Shown: positions 1 to 9,596, counted from the first letter of the stretch. The stretch: DNA of 64,000 bases from Candidatus Pelagisphaera phototrophica (GCF_014529625.1 NZ_CP076039.1:2046001-2110000); one strand, 5' to 3'. Numbers and translations: made by a program. Notes: a model not told the origin generated them from the sequence alone.

Positions 1-1914
1 TGACAATTCCATGTAGGTCTTTTTCTGCATGCTGTTCTCGTACATCTCCATGAACTTGACCCCTTGTCTCGGTTTTACGAGATTACTTTTTGTAGCCTTT
101 TCGATATGCTTCTTCATCAGTCGACAAAGCATGTCTGATTTGAACTGGACGCCTTCGAGTACATCTTTAACGCGGTCACCCTTGATTGTGTCCTCGATGA
201 AAAAGCCGTCGTCTTCATCTTCTTCCAGAAATACGTGTGCCTCGTTAACGCGACCAAATAGATTGTGATTGTCACCCATGATGTCCTGGTATGCTCCGAT
301 CAGAAAAAAGCCGAGAAAGTAGGGCTCGTTTTTTTTGACGGGATGTAGCGGTAGATATTCTTTCTCGTCCTCAAGGTCTATGAATTTGGAGACCTTCCCG
401 TCGCTGTCGCAAGTGATGTCTACGAGGATGGCATTCACGGATGGACGCTCTTTCAGGCGGGTCAACGGAGCCACTGGAAACAACTGATCCAAGGCCCAGT
501 GGTCTAGGAGTGATTGGAAAACGGAAAAATTGCAAATGTACTGGTCGGCCAAAAGCTGCTTCAATTCGACCAGTTCTTCAGGAATGTATCCCTTTCCCAC
601 GCTTTTCTCAAGTTTCTGGCAGATTTGCCAGAAAAGTGACTCGGCCTGGGCACGACCCTGCAAGTCGAGATATCCGTGGTTAAATAGCGAATACGCTTCC
701 TCCTTCTTTTGAATCGCGTCATGAAACTTTTCCAAGCGGCCATAACGTACTCGGCCATTTGCCATTTCGTACAAATCCTGCACTACTGGGTCTTTGATGT
801 CCTCTCTTGTTACGCTGAGAATACTTTCCTTCTTGGAGATGGTGTCCACAACTTGGGTTACAAGGATGCTATGTGGGGCGGTAATCGCTCGACCGCTTTC
901 CGAAACGATATCAGGGCAGGGGACATTGCTAGCGTCACAAATCTGCTTTATGCTGAAGACGACATCACGAGTGTACTCATCTATATTGTAATTGGTTGAG
1001 CTTTCGTAGTTGGTGCACGAGCCGTCGTAGTCGATGCCCAATCCGCCACCGACGTCCAAGTATCCCATCGGAAAGCCAAGCTTCTTCAGCTGGCAATAAA
1101 AGCGAGCCCCTTCAATGACCGCATTTTTCAGAGTTATGATATTCGGAACCTGAGAACCAATGTGGAAGTGGAGTAGCCTGAGCACCTCCGTCATACCGGC
1201 AGCCTTCAGCAGTTCGGCCCCTTTCATCATCTCCATCGTACTGAGACCGAATTTGGCATTGTCGCCCGTTGACAGGGCCCACTTCCCTTCGCCGCGAGCG
1301 TAGAGTTTGGCCCGAAATCCAATTGTTGGGAAAATATCGAGTTCCTGGCTGATGTTGATGATCGCCTTGAGCTCGGACAATTGTTCCGCAACAATCATTA
1401 CCTTCTTGCCAATTTTTTTCCCATAAAGGGCGAGGCGGATATACTCGTAGTCCTTGTAGCCATTGCAGATCAGAAGGGCATCGTTGTTTTCGTGCATTGC
1501 CAGTCCGATGAGCAACTCTGGCTTGCTTCCACATTCGAGTCCGTAGTCGAAGGGTTTTCCTGCGGCTTGAATCTCCTCGATTACCTCCCTAAGCTGATTG
1601 ACCTTGATCGGGAAAACGCCCTGGTACTTCCCATCGTACCCTTCCTCCTCGATAGACCTCTGAAAGGCTTGGTTGAGTTGCTCGACCCGCTGCCTTAACA
1701 GATCCTGGAATCTAATGACGATTGGGGTCCGCAGTCCTTTGGAAGCGGCTTCCTTGACGACGTCGATGATCCGGACCGACCGTTCGTCGCCGGCTGGGTT
1801 GACACATAGGCACCCGTCCGAGTCGATGCGATAGTAAGGTTTGCCCCAACGGTTTAAACCATAGAGCTCTCTTGAATCGGCGACAGTCCAGCGTTTTGAA
1901 TGGGAAGGGTTCAC
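1..1914 (-). CDS. speA: Biosynthetic arginine decarboxylase, 3' end cut by window edge
   Basis: PLP-dependent enzyme converting arginine to agmatine, the first step of the arginine route to putrescine. The minus-strand reading frame stays open for 638 codons from a GTG at 1914 to base 1. It shows the SpeA N-terminus (YGLNRWGKPYYRID), the PLP-lysine segment VFPIKVNQ, then LECGSKPELL, the LHFHIGSQ block and the glycine-rich LDVGGGLGIDYDG. Known SpeA proteins are about 630-660 aa, so only the last few residues should be missing. The frame is open further upstream without an ATG; TTG at 1923 is an alternative start and no clear Shine-Dalgarno sequence decides between them. It is divergent from yajC, sharing a 150-base intergenic region. 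Identification is firm; the start is not. Confidence 0.93.
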   Translation of the reverse strand, partial: MNPSHSKRWTVADSRELYGLNRWGKPYYRIDSDGCLCVNPAGDERSVRIIDVVKEAASKGLRTPIVIRFQDLLRQRVEQLNQAFQRSIEEEGYDGKYQGVFPIKVNQLREVIEEIQAAGKPFDYGLECGSKPELLIGLAMHENNDALLICNGYKDYEYIRLALYGKKIGKKVMIVAEQLSELKAIINISQELDIFPTIGFRAKLYARGEGKWALSTGDNAKFGLSTMEMMKGAELLKAAGMTEVLRLLHFHIGSQVPNIITLKNAVIEGARFYCQLKKLGFPMGYLDVGGGLGIDYDGSCTNYESSTNYNIDEYTRDVVFSIKQICDASNVPCPDIVSESGRAITAPHSILVTQVVDTISKKESILSVTREDIKDPVVQDLYEMANGRVRYGRLEKFHDAIQKKEEAYSLFNHGYLDLQGRAQAESLFWQICQKLEKSVGKGYIPEELVELKQLLADQYICNFSVFQSLLDHWALDQLFPVAPLTRLKERPSVNAILVDITCDSDGKVSKFIDLEDEKEYLPLHPVKKNEPYFLGFFLIGAYQDIMGDNHNLFGRVNEAHVFLEEDEDDGFFIEDTIKGDRVKDVLEGVQFKSDMLCRLMKKHIEKATKSNLVKPRQGVKFMEMYENSMQKKTYMELS

Positions 1915-2066
1915 AACGGTCAAAATTAGAGAGCTTGGGCGCTTTGAGGGTGGAAAATCTAGGCTTGGTTTTGTTTCAGCCCCTTTCTTCTGCGCTTGCT
2001 TTTTGAAATGCGGCTGGATTGAGTAGCCAACTTCATTTTTCAAGAAACCGTTCAAAGCAAACTTTT

Positions 2067-2402
2067 ATGTCTCAACAGATGGATCTTATAACACAAATTA
2101 TCGCTCAGGCAGCCCCAAGCGGGGGCGCGAACCCGCTTGCTGGAATGTGGCCCATTCTTCTCATGTTCGCAGCTATGTACTTCCTTATCATCGCTCCCCA
2201 GCGAAAAAAGCAGAAGCAGCATCAGAAAATGATCACTGAGCTCACTTCAGGGGCTGATGTCGTTACTTCAGGTGGAGTGTATGGGACCATCACCAACGTG
2301 AAGGACGATCGTTTCGTCCTTCGCGTAGCGGAAGGCACGAAAATCGAGATCACAAAATCTTCCGTTGCCACGGTTCTCTCTAGCGAATCAGAGTCTTCCT
2401 AG
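2067..2402 (+). CDS. yajC: Sec translocon accessory protein YajC
   Basis: Small inner-membrane subunit that joins SecDF and SecYEG in the Sec export complex. The 111-aa protein has a single N-terminal membrane helix (LMFAAMYFLIIAPQ) followed by the family-defining RKKQKQHQKM stretch and a compact C-terminal domain with SGADVVTSGGVYGTI. I chose ATG 2067; the frame extends to a TTG at 2019, but that would place a non-conserved basic stretch before the helix. ATG 2079 is also possible. A GC hairpin with a T run lies 22 bases after the stop, before secDF, so full co-transcription with secDF depends on read-through. Confidence 0.95.
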   Translation: MSQQMDLITQIIAQAAPSGGANPLAGMWPILLMFAAMYFLIIAPQRKKQKQHQKMITELTSGADVVTSGGVYGTITNVKDDRFVLRVAEGTKIEITKSSVATVLSSESESS

Positions 2403-2423
2403 CCCTACACACATTCAGTAGTG

Positions 2424-2446
2424 GCCGCCCCTTTTGGCGGCTTTTT
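2424..2446 (+). terminator. Intrinsic terminator between yajC and secDF
   Basis: Perfect 6-bp GCCGCC/GGCGGC stem with a 6-base loop followed directly by five T residues. It sits 22 bases after the yajC stop and about 30 bases before the secDF ATG, so it either ends a yajC transcript or attenuates read-through into secDF. Confidence 0.75.
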
Positions 2447-2475
2447 CGTTTATTAGGAAATCAAACTTTCGAATC

Positions 2476-5007
2476 ATGTCTGGAAAGCACCTTTGGAAAC
2501 TTATCGCGACCATCGTCATCGTCGCCATCTCCCTCTCTTATCTGGTCCCTTGGGAGGACCAGGACTTTGGTGAGTACTTGCGCACGGCTTCTGAAAGCGA
2601 AGAGTTTCATCAGATTCTCGACCGTTCTCAGGCATTGACCCGAACGGATGATCAGATGGTCAGCGTCTACATGGCTCTGAAAAAGATCAGTAACGATGAG
2701 CGTATTGATCTGTCGCAGTACTTTCCTCAGATCTCGCTCGAGCCTTCCCTCCGGAACATCGAAAAGCGAAACGGAATTTTGCTGAGCGCCTTGTTAAAGG
2801 TTTCTAAGGCAAACCTTCGAAAAGGACTCGACCTTGCCGGTGGTGTGGCGATGACGCTTCAAGTCGACCCGGCCGCTTTGGAGGGCATCGAAAAGATTGA
2901 GAGAGACGAGAAACTTTCCAAGGCCATCGAGATCATGCAAAGCCGTGTGAACTTGTACGGCGTATCCGAACCGATTGTCCGCCTCGTCGGCGACGACCGG
3001 ATTGAGGTCCAGTTGGCCGGAATCAGCATCAAGGACAATCCTGAAATCCTGGAAGAGATCAAACGGCCAGCTTTACTGGACTTCCGCGAAGTGCACCTGA
3101 CCGACAGGCCTGGTATTCAGCCCGAACCCTATGGCTACCAAGTGATGACCTTGTCGCGGGAATCCGGCGACCAGTTCGTTGAGGAGGATCTTTACGTAAG
3201 CCGATATCCCGTCCTCACAGGTAAATATGTCGATAGCGCCAATCCAGTTCAGAATTCAGTCGGCGGATACGAGATCTCGCTGAATTTCAGTAGCGAAGGG
3301 GCAAAGCGATTTGGGGAAATAACCACAAAGCTAGCGGGCCAAGGCCGCTTGGCGATCGTTCTAGATGGAAAGCTGTACTCAGCGCCAAATGTCAATGAGC
3401 CCATTCTCGGGGGGCGGGCATCGATTTCAGGAAGTTTCACGCAACGACAGGCCATCGATCTGGCCAATGTGCTCAACAATCCGCTTGAGTTTAAACTCGA
3501 AGTGGCCGAACTCTACGAAGTGGGACCGACCCTCGCAAAGGAGTCGATCTCATCTGGAAAGCGAGCCGCGACCTGGGGTGTATCTCTGGTCGCTGCATTC
3601 ATGATCGTCTACTACATGGTGGGTGGGGTGGTGGCTCTAATTACCGTCGTTCTCAACTTAGGGATCGTTTTGGGAGCGCTTGCCAGTGTTGGAGCGACCC
3701 TAACATTGCCGGGAATTGCAGGGGTGATCCTGACCATTGGTATGGCGGTCGATGCCAACATTCTCATATTTGAACGAATTCGAGAGGAACTGAGAACGGG
3801 TAAGACACTAAAGTCATCGCTCTTGGGCGGATTTGAAAAGGTGTTTTCGACGATCTTTGATGCCAACGTAACGACGTTTCTCGTATCCATCGTCATGTTC
3901 GTCTACGGAACCGGACCGGTTAAGGGATTTGGTCTGACTTTGGCGATCGGTGTCGTTACGACCATGTTCTGTGCCTTGGTCGTGAACCGCCTATTACTGG
4001 AGCTTCTCATTGAGACAAATTTGATGAAGAAGTTTAAGATGCTTTCCATCGTTAGAAATCCGAAGGTCCCCTTCCTGGATTTTCGCAAACCAGCGTTTGC
4101 GATTTCGTGGTGCGTCGTCCTGATTGGCGTTGCCGGAATTTATACAAAATGGGACACCATTTTCGGTATCGACTTTACCGGGGGTGACGAAGTTTCGCTC
4201 GCATACGAATCCAAGATAGACGAATCGGAGATAAACCGGATCGTTGTTGAGCAGGAGCTTGGTGAAGTTACTCCTCAGTACGTAACACCGTTTGGCGGAG
4301 GTGTGGAAGTGCTGAAACTGCAGACGCCTTTCGAGGAAAGCCCCAAGGTCTTGGCCGCACTGGAGGCCGCCTTTCCGCAAGCCAATTTCGAAGCAGTCGG
4401 CACGAATGAAATCGGGCCGTCCATCGGCAAGGAAATTCAGAAGAATGCCATAATCGCGATCGGGATTTCCCTAGGTCTCATTCTACTGTATATCGCGGTT
4501 AGGTTTGAAATCGGTTATGGGGTAGGGGCGATTGTGGCGACGATACACGACATCCTTTTGACGGTTGGCGTATTTGTCATGGTTCCAGGTCACCAGTTTA
4601 CCGCTCCCATGATTGCGGCCATTCTTCTGATTGTGGGTTACTCACTCAATGATACCATAGTCGTTTTCGACCGGATACGTGAAGAGCTACAGCTAAAGCC
4701 AACCGCTAAGTTGCGCGACATTGTGAACTCCGCTTTGAACGCGGTTCTCTCACGCTCTTTGCTAACCAGTTTCACGACATTGCTAGCAGCGGTTTCCTTG
4801 TACGTTTTTGGGACTGGAGTGGTGAGCGATATCGCCTTCACATTCACGATCGGCATTATGACGGGAACCTTCTCGTCGATATTCATCGCTAGCCCCGTGT
4901 TTTACTGGTGGCACAAAGGTGATCGCCGCAGCGTCGAGAAGAGCCACGATATTGCACCCGAATACGAGTGGCAGGCTGGGGTCAAAGAAGTCAAGGAGGG
5001 CAGCTGA
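2476..5007 (+). CDS. secDF: Protein translocase subunit SecDF (natural SecD-SecF fusion)
   Basis: Proton-driven RND-type motor that pulls exported proteins through SecYEG on the outer side of the membrane. The 843-aa protein fuses SecD (about residues 1-520) to SecF (about 535-843). SecD starts with a membrane helix, has the GLDLAGG motif near residue 117 and the TM-linked IGMAVDANILIFERIREE; SecF repeats the pattern with GIDFTGG near residue 563 and SLNDTIVVFDRIREE. A P1-type periplasmic region lies between helix 1 and the first five-helix bundle. I chose ATG 2476 over the upstream TTG at 2434, which lies inside the terminator hairpin. The 3' end contains the Shine-Dalgarno sequence of recJ. 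Confidence 0.96.
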   Translation: MSGKHLWKLIATIVIVAISLSYLVPWEDQDFGEYLRTASESEEFHQILDRSQALTRTDDQMVSVYMALKKISNDERIDLSQYFPQISLEPSLRNIEKRNGILLSALLKVSKANLRKGLDLAGGVAMTLQVDPAALEGIEKIERDEKLSKAIEIMQSRVNLYGVSEPIVRLVGDDRIEVQLAGISIKDNPEILEEIKRPALLDFREVHLTDRPGIQPEPYGYQVMTLSRESGDQFVEEDLYVSRYPVLTGKYVDSANPVQNSVGGYEISLNFSSEGAKRFGEITTKLAGQGRLAIVLDGKLYSAPNVNEPILGGRASISGSFTQRQAIDLANVLNNPLEFKLEVAELYEVGPTLAKESISSGKRAATWGVSLVAAFMIVYYMVGGVVALITVVLNLGIVLGALASVGATLTLPGIAGVILTIGMAVDANILIFERIREELRTGKTLKSSLLGGFEKVFSTIFDANVTTFLVSIVMFVYGTGPVKGFGLTLAIGVVTTMFCALVVNRLLLELLIETNLMKKFKMLSIVRNPKVPFLDFRKPAFAISWCVVLIGVAGIYTKWDTIFGIDFTGGDEVSLAYESKIDESEINRIVVEQELGEVTPQYVTPFGGGVEVLKLQTPFEESPKVLAALEAAFPQANFEAVGTNEIGPSIGKEIQKNAIIAIGISLGLILLYIAVRFEIGYGVGAIVATIHDILLTVGVFVMVPGHQFTAPMIAAILLIVGYSLNDTIVVFDRIREELQLKPTAKLRDIVNSALNAVLSRSLLTSFTTLLAAVSLYVFGTGVVSDIAFTFTIGIMTGTFSSIFIASPVFYWWHKGDRRSVEKSHDIAPEYEWQAGVKEVKEGS

Positions 5008-5015
5008 TAACTGTC

Positions 5016-6734
5016 TTGGCTCGTTGGGAATACAATCCATCTTCTGCATCTATAGTTGGGACGTTACGCAGAGAGCTCAACATCAGTCCTTCAGCCGCAG
5101 AGCTTGTGGCGAAGGCTGGATTTGAGGACAGCGACGAAGCCAGGCGATTCCTTTACCCGCGCCTGAGTGAAATATCCAACCCGTTCGAAATACCCAACCT
5201 TGAAAAGGCGGCTCATCGCGTTTGCCAAGCGATCGACCAAGTTCAACGAATCGTAATTTGTGGAGACTACGATGTCGACGGAGTCACAAGTACCGCATTG
5301 CTTGTGGATATACTCCAAAAGTTCAATACGTACCCGAAATTCATTGTCCCACTTCGTAGTGAAGAAGGGTATGGGCTAAGTCGCAAGGCAGCAGAACGGG
5401 CCCTGGACTGCGGGGACAAGGCGGATCTGTTTATTGCTCTGGACTGCGGCACAAACTCTTTTGAAGAGGCCCAGTACATTTTGTCTTGCGGATGCGATTT
5501 GCTTATCGTGGATCACCACCAGACAAAGACCCCTTTGCCGGAAGGGGTGTTGCTTGTCAATCCGCACGTATTTGGAGAGGAGGAATGTCAAACTTTGAAC
5601 TTCTGTACGGTCGGTTTGGTCTTTAAGCTTGCCCATGGAATTCTGAAATTAAAGCGGGAACGTCAAGAGGCGCGCGCGTTTGAGATTACATTGAAAGACT
5701 ACCTCGACTTTGTATCCATGGGGACGATCGCCGATCTCGTACCGCTGACTAACGAGAACCGGATATTTACACGCATCGGTCTGAAAGCACTTTCTCAGAC
5801 CAAACGAAAGGGTCTAAGCAGTCTGATGAATGTATCTGGAATGACGGCCCGTCACGGAGTGAGACCGGTTGACATATCGTTTAAGCTCGGACCCCGCATC
5901 AATGCTAGTGGGCGACTGGCGGACGCGGCGTTGGCAGTGGAGCTTTTGTTAAGCGATGACGCCTCCTATTGCATGGAGACATCTTTGAAGCTGGACTCGT
6001 TCAACCGTGAGCGTCAAAAGATAGAAAAGAATATAGTAGAAGAGGCCATGAGGCAAGTTGAGTCGCATCAGTCCGAGAGTCATGGAATTGTGGTTTATGG
6101 GGATGACTGGCATCCAGGGGTAGTGGGTATCGTTGCCAGCCGCCTTTCACGGGCCTATGACCGGCCTTGTATCGTCCTCGGAAAGGATGGGGAATTAGCA
6201 AAGGGGTCCGGACGTAGTGTGGAGGGAGTCAATTTGGTGGAGGTGCTCGAGGACTTTTCCGACAAACTGGAAAGCTGGGGAGGGCACCCCATGGCAATCG
6301 GCGTGAGCGCGCTGATTGAACGCGTGGAGGATTTGCGGTCGTTTTTCGATCAGTCCGTCAAGAAGTTTATCGAAACCCATACGTACGAAAAGACGGTTAA
6401 GCTTTCCACCTATCTTGAACTCGAGGAGGCATCGGCAGAGTTTATGGACGAGATTTCTCTTTTGCAGCCTTTTGGTCAGGAGAATCCGGAACCCATTTTC
6501 GCTACAAAGCGGGTCGTTTTTAAACAGAAACCCAAAGTTTTCAAAGAGAAGCACTTTAGATTTTACTTATCCGATAAACGAGGCAGAGCCATACAGGGGG
6601 TCGCTTGGAAGATGGCCCACCGAGTTCCCGTTGTGAATAAGCCGGTTGATATTGCCTATCGCCTAGCCTGGAATTCCTTTGGCAATCAAAAGGTCTTACA
6701 GATTGAATTGATCGACTGGCGAGAGACTCATTAG
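5016..6734 (+). CDS. recJ: Single-stranded-DNA-specific exonuclease RecJ
   Basis: DHH-family 5'-3' single-strand exonuclease acting in RecFOR recombination and mismatch or base-excision repair. About 572 aa, the normal core length. Visible motifs: DYDVDG near residue 84 (motif I, metal binding), LDCGT, LLIVDHH near 165 (DHH motif), GPRINASGRL, and GGHPMAIG near 421 from the DHHA1 domain, followed by an OB-fold tail containing QPFGQENPEP. The frame is open back into secDF. TTG 5016, giving MARWEYNP, best matches the family N-terminus, but AAGGAGG at 4993-4999 is spaced better for a start overlapping the secDF stop. It is probably translationally coupled to secDF. Confidence 0.95.
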   Translation: MARWEYNPSSASIVGTLRRELNISPSAAELVAKAGFEDSDEARRFLYPRLSEISNPFEIPNLEKAAHRVCQAIDQVQRIVICGDYDVDGVTSTALLVDILQKFNTYPKFIVPLRSEEGYGLSRKAAERALDCGDKADLFIALDCGTNSFEEAQYILSCGCDLLIVDHHQTKTPLPEGVLLVNPHVFGEEECQTLNFCTVGLVFKLAHGILKLKRERQEARAFEITLKDYLDFVSMGTIADLVPLTNENRIFTRIGLKALSQTKRKGLSSLMNVSGMTARHGVRPVDISFKLGPRINASGRLADAALAVELLLSDDASYCMETSLKLDSFNRERQKIEKNIVEEAMRQVESHQSESHGIVVYGDDWHPGVVGIVASRLSRAYDRPCIVLGKDGELAKGSGRSVEGVNLVEVLEDFSDKLESWGGHPMAIGVSALIERVEDLRSFFDQSVKKFIETHTYEKTVKLSTYLELEEASAEFMDEISLLQPFGQENPEPIFATKRVVFKQKPKVFKEKHFRFYLSDKRGRAIQGVAWKMAHRVPVVNKPVDIAYRLAWNSFGNQKVLQIELIDWRETH

Positions 6735-6762
6735 GAAGTAGATTACATTACAGAAATTTGCG

Positions 6763-7455
6763 ATGGACCTTGAGCGTATTTATTCGATTTCAAGACCGGT
6801 TTCCGCACTGATCATTGGAGGCCTTATGCTCCTGTCGTTTGGATGTTCCCGTATAGAAGAGTCTCCTCAAAACGTTTTCGCCGCGTTTGAATCCGTCCTT
6901 GAAAAAGGGGAACTAAACCAACTTGACAGCTTCGCCAGTCGAAACTCGGTTCAGTATTTTCAGGGCCTTCAACCCTGGATCGTCCGTGGAGACGAAAAAT
7001 CGTTGAAAAAACTGACTCCCTTTGATCGGTACTTGATTCTGGTCTTGCGAATGCACCTTGACTCTTGGTCACTCACGGATTGGCAAGACTGGAACGAGGC
7101 TCTTGATTCGGGAAAACAGAACCATGCCGTCAGTGGATATCTGAGAGAGGCCCTAGACGAATTATTCTTCAAAACGGCCTTAGGGAAAGTGGATTTTATT
7201 AATGGCATAACGGCTGGCCAACTGCTTCGTCTAGGATCACCGACCGGTTTGAGTTTACGCTTCATCAATGAGGAAGGGTGGAAAATTGAGCTCTCTCGGC
7301 TATTTTGTGATTCCTTTGAACAAAAACTAAAACCGTATCTATCGGACCAATACAGAAATCGAGATCGAGTTTGGGAAATGCTGAAGAAGGAATACGGCGA
7401 TCGCATAGATCGAAGCCTCTATCATTCTAGGATTGCCAATGCGTCGGGGAACTAG
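6763..7455 (+). CDS. Predicted lipoprotein, function unknown
   Basis: 230-aa protein with a hydrophobic N-terminal segment ending in the lipobox LSFGC (Cys28, followed by Ser, which usually means outer-membrane sorting). The mature part is mostly acidic and helical, with many Trp and Leu residues and no motif I recognise. It begins 29 bases after recJ and its 3' end lies just before the oxidoreductase start, so it is probably in the same transcript. No function is proposed. Confidence 0.8.
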   Translation: MDLERIYSISRPVSALIIGGLMLLSFGCSRIEESPQNVFAAFESVLEKGELNQLDSFASRNSVQYFQGLQPWIVRGDEKSLKKLTPFDRYLILVLRMHLDSWSLTDWQDWNEALDSGKQNHAVSGYLREALDELFFKTALGKVDFINGITAGQLLRLGSPTGLSLRFINEEGWKIELSRLFCDSFEQKLKPYLSDQYRNRDRVWEMLKKEYGDRIDRSLYHSRIANASGN

Positions 7456-7471
7456 AAGCTCACTAAGCAAT

Positions 7472-8518
7472 ATGGCGATATCAGAAGACATCCGAATCGG
7501 CGTCATTGGTGCTGGTACCAATACAAAGCTGAAACACATTCCTGGCCTACAAGAGATTGAAGGCGTTAGCATCGATGTGGTATGCAATCGCTCCGAAGCA
7601 TCGTCGAGCAAAGCGGCGGGCGAGTTTGGAATCGGTCGAATTGCAAGTAGCTGGCAGGAAGTCGTCGCAGACGATTCGATTGACGCGATTTGTATTGGCA
7701 CATGGCCCTACCTGCATGCACCAATAACGATTGCTGCCTTAGAAGCTGGCAAACATGTGCTAACCGAGGCTCGAATGGCAATGAATGAAAAAGAGGCAGA
7801 AGAAATGCTGAACGCCTCGTTGTCTCGCCCTGATCTCGTTGCTCAGATCGTGCCTTCTCCCTTTACGCTTAAGTGGGATCAGACCATTAAGAAAATCCTC
7901 GAATCTGGCGAACTGGGTGATCTTCGGGAAATCAGTGTAATCAAGACTTTGCCCATGAACGCCAATGAGCGGGATCCTATGAATTGGCGCCAGAATATTG
8001 AATACAGTGGTAACAACACAATGATGTTAGGGATTTACTATGAGGTCGTGCAGCGCTGGATCCAAAGAAACCCAAGTCGAGTGTGGTCGCACGGACGTAT
8101 TTTCTCAAAGAACCGTGACAATGCCGAAGCAGGTGGACCTAGAGCGGTAGAAATTCCGGAAAGCCTAACATTCGTCGCGGATTACGGCGATGGGCTTCAA
8201 TTAACCGGTATTATGAGTGGGGTCGAATTGGGAAGTGGAAGAGACGAGTACGCCATCAGTGGAGCCAAGGGTACGATTAGGTTGGATTTGAAAACCGGTA
8301 CGCTCTACCGCTCGCTAATAGATGAAGAAGAGCAGATCGTCGAACCGCAAGAAGAGGACGTTGCCGATTGGAACGTAGAGGCCGATTTCATTGCAAGCAT
8401 ACGGGAAGGGAAACCGATATCGCTCACAAACTTCACGGATGGATTGAACTATATGAAATTCGCCGAGGCCGCCCGGAATTCGTTTAACGCCGGCGGTGAG
8501 TGGATGACGCTTAGCTAG
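7472..8518 (+). CDS. Gfo/Idh/MocA-family NAD(P)-dependent oxidoreductase
   Basis: 348-aa sugar- or cyclitol-dehydrogenase-type protein. The N-terminal Rossmann fold shows IGVIGAGTNTKLKHIPG and the segment WPYLHAPITIAALEAGKHVL; the C-terminal half is the alpha/beta substrate domain. The family normally has a Glu-Lys-Pro after that segment with a catalytic lysine; here the residues read TEARMA, so the lysine is replaced and this may be a divergent subgroup with altered chemistry. ATG 7472 is preferred over 7433 because it begins just before the Rossmann strand and avoids overlap with the lipoprotein gene. Convergent with pyrE with only 11 bases between the stops. Confidence 0.88.
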   Translation: MAISEDIRIGVIGAGTNTKLKHIPGLQEIEGVSIDVVCNRSEASSSKAAGEFGIGRIASSWQEVVADDSIDAICIGTWPYLHAPITIAALEAGKHVLTEARMAMNEKEAEEMLNASLSRPDLVAQIVPSPFTLKWDQTIKKILESGELGDLREISVIKTLPMNANERDPMNWRQNIEYSGNNTMMLGIYYEVVQRWIQRNPSRVWSHGRIFSKNRDNAEAGGPRAVEIPESLTFVADYGDGLQLTGIMSGVELGSGRDEYAISGAKGTIRLDLKTGTLYRSLIDEEEQIVEPQEEDVADWNVEADFIASIREGKPISLTNFTDGLNYMKFAEAARNSFNAGGEWMTLS

Positions 8519-8529
8519 ATGTTCGCCCC

Positions 8530-9102
8530 TTAGCTTCCTGGCTTGAAAGCAGGGACCGATTGCAGATGTTCAGGGAGCTCATTGGGATCGTAGGTCGGAA
8601 AGCTCATCTCGAGAAGGGAGACGAGCGGGCAGTCAAAATTGGCTTTCCCTTCGCTGCGATCGACCAGAACCGCGATTCCAGCAACCTTTCCACCATTCGA
8701 TTTGACGATATCCACTGCCTCCTGAGCCCTCCCACCACGAGTAATGACGTCTTCAACGATGAGGATGGGCTCGTCTGGCTCGATTTTGAAACCTCGCCTG
8801 AGTACAAGGCGGTCGTTCTCCTTCTCCACGAAAATGTAACGGGCGTTAAACTGCCGCGCGACTTCCTGCCCCACCACTAGTCCACCCATAGCGGGCGCGA
8901 GAACGGTCTTAAAGGCCAGCTTTTCCAGTCTAGGTTTAAGTAGTTCGATTAGCCGTGTGACTTCCGCCATGTGCTGGCAAACTTGGGCGCATTGAAAAAA
9001 GTGTTCGCTTCTGAGTCCTGATCGCAGAATGAAGTGCCCTTGAAGAAGGGCGCCTGTTGACCGGAAAATATCTAGAACCTCATCGTTTGTAGACTGCATC
9101 AC
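8530..9102 (-). CDS. pyrE: Orotate phosphoribosyltransferase
   Basis: Transfers ribose-5-phosphate from PRPP to orotate, giving OMP in de novo pyrimidine synthesis. 190 aa, normal size for a PyrE. Visible: HFILRSGLRSEHFFQC near the N-terminus (orotate site), VLAPAMGGLVVGQEVA, the basic flexible loop VEKENDRLVLRRG and the PRPP-binding motif ILIVEDVITRGG. Two starts are possible (MMQSTN); I used the first. It stands alone among pyrimidine genes here. Confidence 0.94.
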   Translation of the reverse strand: MMQSTNDEVLDIFRSTGALLQGHFILRSGLRSEHFFQCAQVCQHMAEVTRLIELLKPRLEKLAFKTVLAPAMGGLVVGQEVARQFNARYIFVEKENDRLVLRRGFKIEPDEPILIVEDVITRGGRAQEAVDIVKSNGGKVAGIAVLVDRSEGKANFDCPLVSLLEMSFPTYDPNELPEHLQSVPAFKPGS

Positions 9103-9233
9103 CCGCCAAAATTGCGAACCCGATGGAAAGAATCCAGTAAATTATGCCTCGAGGGGCATCGCAAAGTCGGAACCATACTGATTTCTCAGGTACTAATCCA
9201 AGTAGCCGATTTACAGGCTAGGCGACGATACAG

Positions 9234-9596
9234 GTGGATCAAGAAGCGACAGGACTGGCAGGTGGATGGCTTTGGGGAGCACTTTGGGTTGCCTATGCCT
9301 ACTTCTACGGGCGATACTTTGGTCACGTAGCCCGCCGCCTCAAACCTGATTTGGGTAATGCGGGCCTTCCCGGTTCACGGGAACGACTGGCGGCAAAGCA
9401 ATCCTGGTGTTACCGGCTTTCCGCGTTCATGCTCATTCCAACTTTCCTTGAATTGATTCGAAGCAGTCTTTTCACGAGTGGAGTAATCTCAATTCTTCCT
9501 TGTCTGTTCGGAGTATGGGTTATGCACGCTGTTTGGCGCGAAGTACTGCGCTCAAAGGTTCCAAATTCGGAATACGCGAACAGGCAGAGACGTTAG
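9234..9596 (+). CDS. Small predicted membrane protein, unknown
   Basis: 120-aa frame starting at GTG 9234, with an in-frame TAG 15 bases before it and no clear Shine-Dalgarno sequence. It has two or three hydrophobic segments (WLWGALWVAYAYFYG; LSAFMLIPTFLELI; ISILPCLFGVWVMHAV) separated by basic loops, as expected for a small membrane protein. I do not recognise the family. It is divergent from pyrE. It could also be a chance frame, but the hydrophobic periodicity argues for a real gene. Confidence 0.5.
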   Translation: MDQEATGLAGGWLWGALWVAYAYFYGRYFGHVARRLKPDLGNAGLPGSRERLAAKQSWCYRLSAFMLIPTFLELIRSSLFTSGVISILPCLFGVWVMHAVWREVLRSKVPNSEYANRQRR

